NCBI GenBank assembly: GCA_027066725.1
Contig: JAMONC010000312.1
Span: 1-6,873, forward strand
DNA from: Desulfobacterales bacterium
GTDB lineage: Bacteria > Desulfobacterota > Dissulfuribacteria > Dissulfuribacterales > JAMONC01
Direction of reading: 5' to 3'
Length of the DNA: 6,873 nucleotides
Position numbers and translations under genes: made by a program. Every line of letters starts with the position of its first letter. Within the stretch, counting starts at the first letter, position 1. This document shows positions 6,609 to 6,873 of this stretch, one piece after another. Under the pieces are notes generated by a model. That model was not told the DNA's origin. It searched no databases and saw nothing but the letters and a program-made list of their open reading frames with translations.

Positions 6609-6614
6609 ATTATA
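6609..6614 (-). promoter_or_regulatory. Possible -10 element for the phosphoesterase gene
   Basis: On the - strand TATAAT, an exact -10 hexamer, sits 11 bases before the ATG at 6597. Transcription would start about 4 bases before the ATG, giving a leaderless or nearly leaderless mRNA, which agrees with the missing ribosome binding site. No recognisable -35 lies 16-18 bases upstream, and the region is very AT-rich, so chance is a real alternative. Confidence 0.25.
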
Positions 6615-6643
6615 AAACCCTTAACACAAAAAGAAATATCATC

Positions 6644-6678
6644 TTTTAGCAAAAAGTAACATTAACTTCTTGCTAAAA
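6644..6678. promoter_or_regulatory. Inverted repeat, candidate operator in the divergent intergenic region
   Basis: TTTTAGCAAAAAGT (6644-6657) and ACTTCTTGCTAAAA (6665-6678) are inverted arms with one mismatch in 14 and a 7-base centre; the outer 9 bases on each side are perfect. The right arm contains the TTGCTA of a candidate + strand -35 box. Neither side has a T-run expected of a terminator at the right distance, and the stem is A/T-rich, so a protein-binding dyad is likelier than an RNA hairpin. It lies between divergent genes and could control either or both. Confidence 0.4.
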
Positions 6679-6698
6679 TAGTAAAAGTTAGATATCAT
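6670..6698 (+). promoter_or_regulatory. Candidate sigma-70 promoter for the right-edge gene
   Basis: TTGCTA (6670-6675, 4 of 6 matches to the -35 consensus) and TATCAT (6693-6698, 5 of 6 matches to the -10) are separated by exactly 17 bases. Transcription would start near 6705 and leave a leader of about 90 bases rich in T-runs before the ATG at 6797. The -35 box is inside the right arm of the inverted repeat at 6644-6678, so binding there would be expected to affect initiation. Confidence 0.4.
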
Positions 6699-6796
6699 GT
6701 AAAAATCATAATACTTTTTTAAGATTGTATCTTCCTTTTTTTACTTTTTAATGCCTGCACCTGCCTTTTACTCAAATATAGAAAAGGAAAGGTTTT

Positions 6797-6873
6797 ATGC
6801 AAAAAGAGTTAAAGGTGGCGATTTATTCCTCTACAGGGACAGATGCCATTTTATGGAGTAAGGCTATCTCTGG
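6797..6873 (+). CDS. Start of an unrecognised protein-coding gene (3' end outside window)
   Basis: Twenty-five complete codons are visible, beginning MQKELKVAIYSSTGTDA. An in-frame TAG at 6779-6781 rules out an upstream extension, and purine-rich AAGGA (6784-6788, 8-base spacing) or AAGG (6789-6792) can serve as the ribosome binding site. The opening hydrophobic strand (KVAIYSS) followed by a small-residue turn (TGTDA) and a helix (ILWSKAIS) resembles the first beta-alpha unit of a nucleotide-binding fold, but too little is present to name a family. Confidence 0.6.
   Translation, partial: MQKELKVAIYSSTGTDAILWSKAIS

Noticed and set aside
6721..6740. AAGATTGTATCTT followed by CC and seven Ts, resembling a small terminator or attenuator
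   Set aside because: The stem is only 5 A/T-rich base pairs with a 3-base loop, too weak to call in such AT-rich DNA.
6751..6861. Alternative short frame from ATG 6751 ahead of the right-edge gene
   Set aside because: It is only 36 codons, has no ribosome site before it, and overlaps the 6797 start, which does have one and stays open to the window edge.
1..6873. CRISPR array, tRNA, rRNA, insertion sequence or attachment site
   Set aside because: I saw no regularly spaced direct repeats, no cloverleaf with CCA-type acceptor, no rRNA core sequence and no transposase or flanking inverted repeats. This was a reading by eye, not a search.

Overview
The window is AT-rich bacterial DNA whose gene content points to an anaerobe, most plausibly a sulfate-reducing member of the Desulfobacterota/Thermodesulfobacteriota. 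The basis is a desulfoferrodoxin - rubredoxin - rubredoxin:oxygen oxidoreductase gene run, an order known from Desulfovibrio, next to what looks like the tail of a multiheme cytochrome. The lineage is inferred from gene content and cannot be fixed more closely from the sequence alone.

Layout. (1) 2-640 (+) is the 3' end of a gene that begins before the window, probably the haem-free C-terminal domain of a multiheme c-type cytochrome. (2) 641-736 holds a strong GC-rich hairpin without a T-tract. (3) 737-5667 (+) is a tightly packed run of six same-strand genes with gaps of 39, 39, 2, 34 and 17 bases: desulfoferrodoxin, a 54-residue rubredoxin, the diiron flavoprotein ROO/FprA, a HEAT-like helical protein of unknown function, and cytochrome bd subunits CydA and CydB. 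It ends in a perfect 12-bp stem followed by a T-run at 5725-5766. (4) A convergent gene (5758-6597, -) encodes a membrane-anchored calcineurin-like phosphoesterase with altered active-site motifs and an unexpected CXXCH motif. (5) 6598-6796 is an AT-rich divergent intergenic region with a 14-bp dyad that overlaps a good candidate sigma-70 promoter. (6) The first 25 codons of another + strand gene run off the right edge.

How the genes work together. The six-gene block reads as one oxygen-defence unit. Desulfoferrodoxin reduces superoxide to peroxide using rubredoxin electrons. ROO reduces O2 to water, also with rubredoxin electrons, in the cytoplasm. CydAB reduces O2 to water at the membrane with quinol electrons. 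The HEAT-like gene sits between the soluble and membrane O2 reductases, is probably translationally coupled to roo, and is the least explained member. No catalase, peroxidase or rubrerythrin, no cydX and no cydDC is visible in the window.

The best candidates for something undescribed are the HEAT-like protein embedded in this operon and the divergent phosphoesterase with its Cys cluster/CXXCH insertion.
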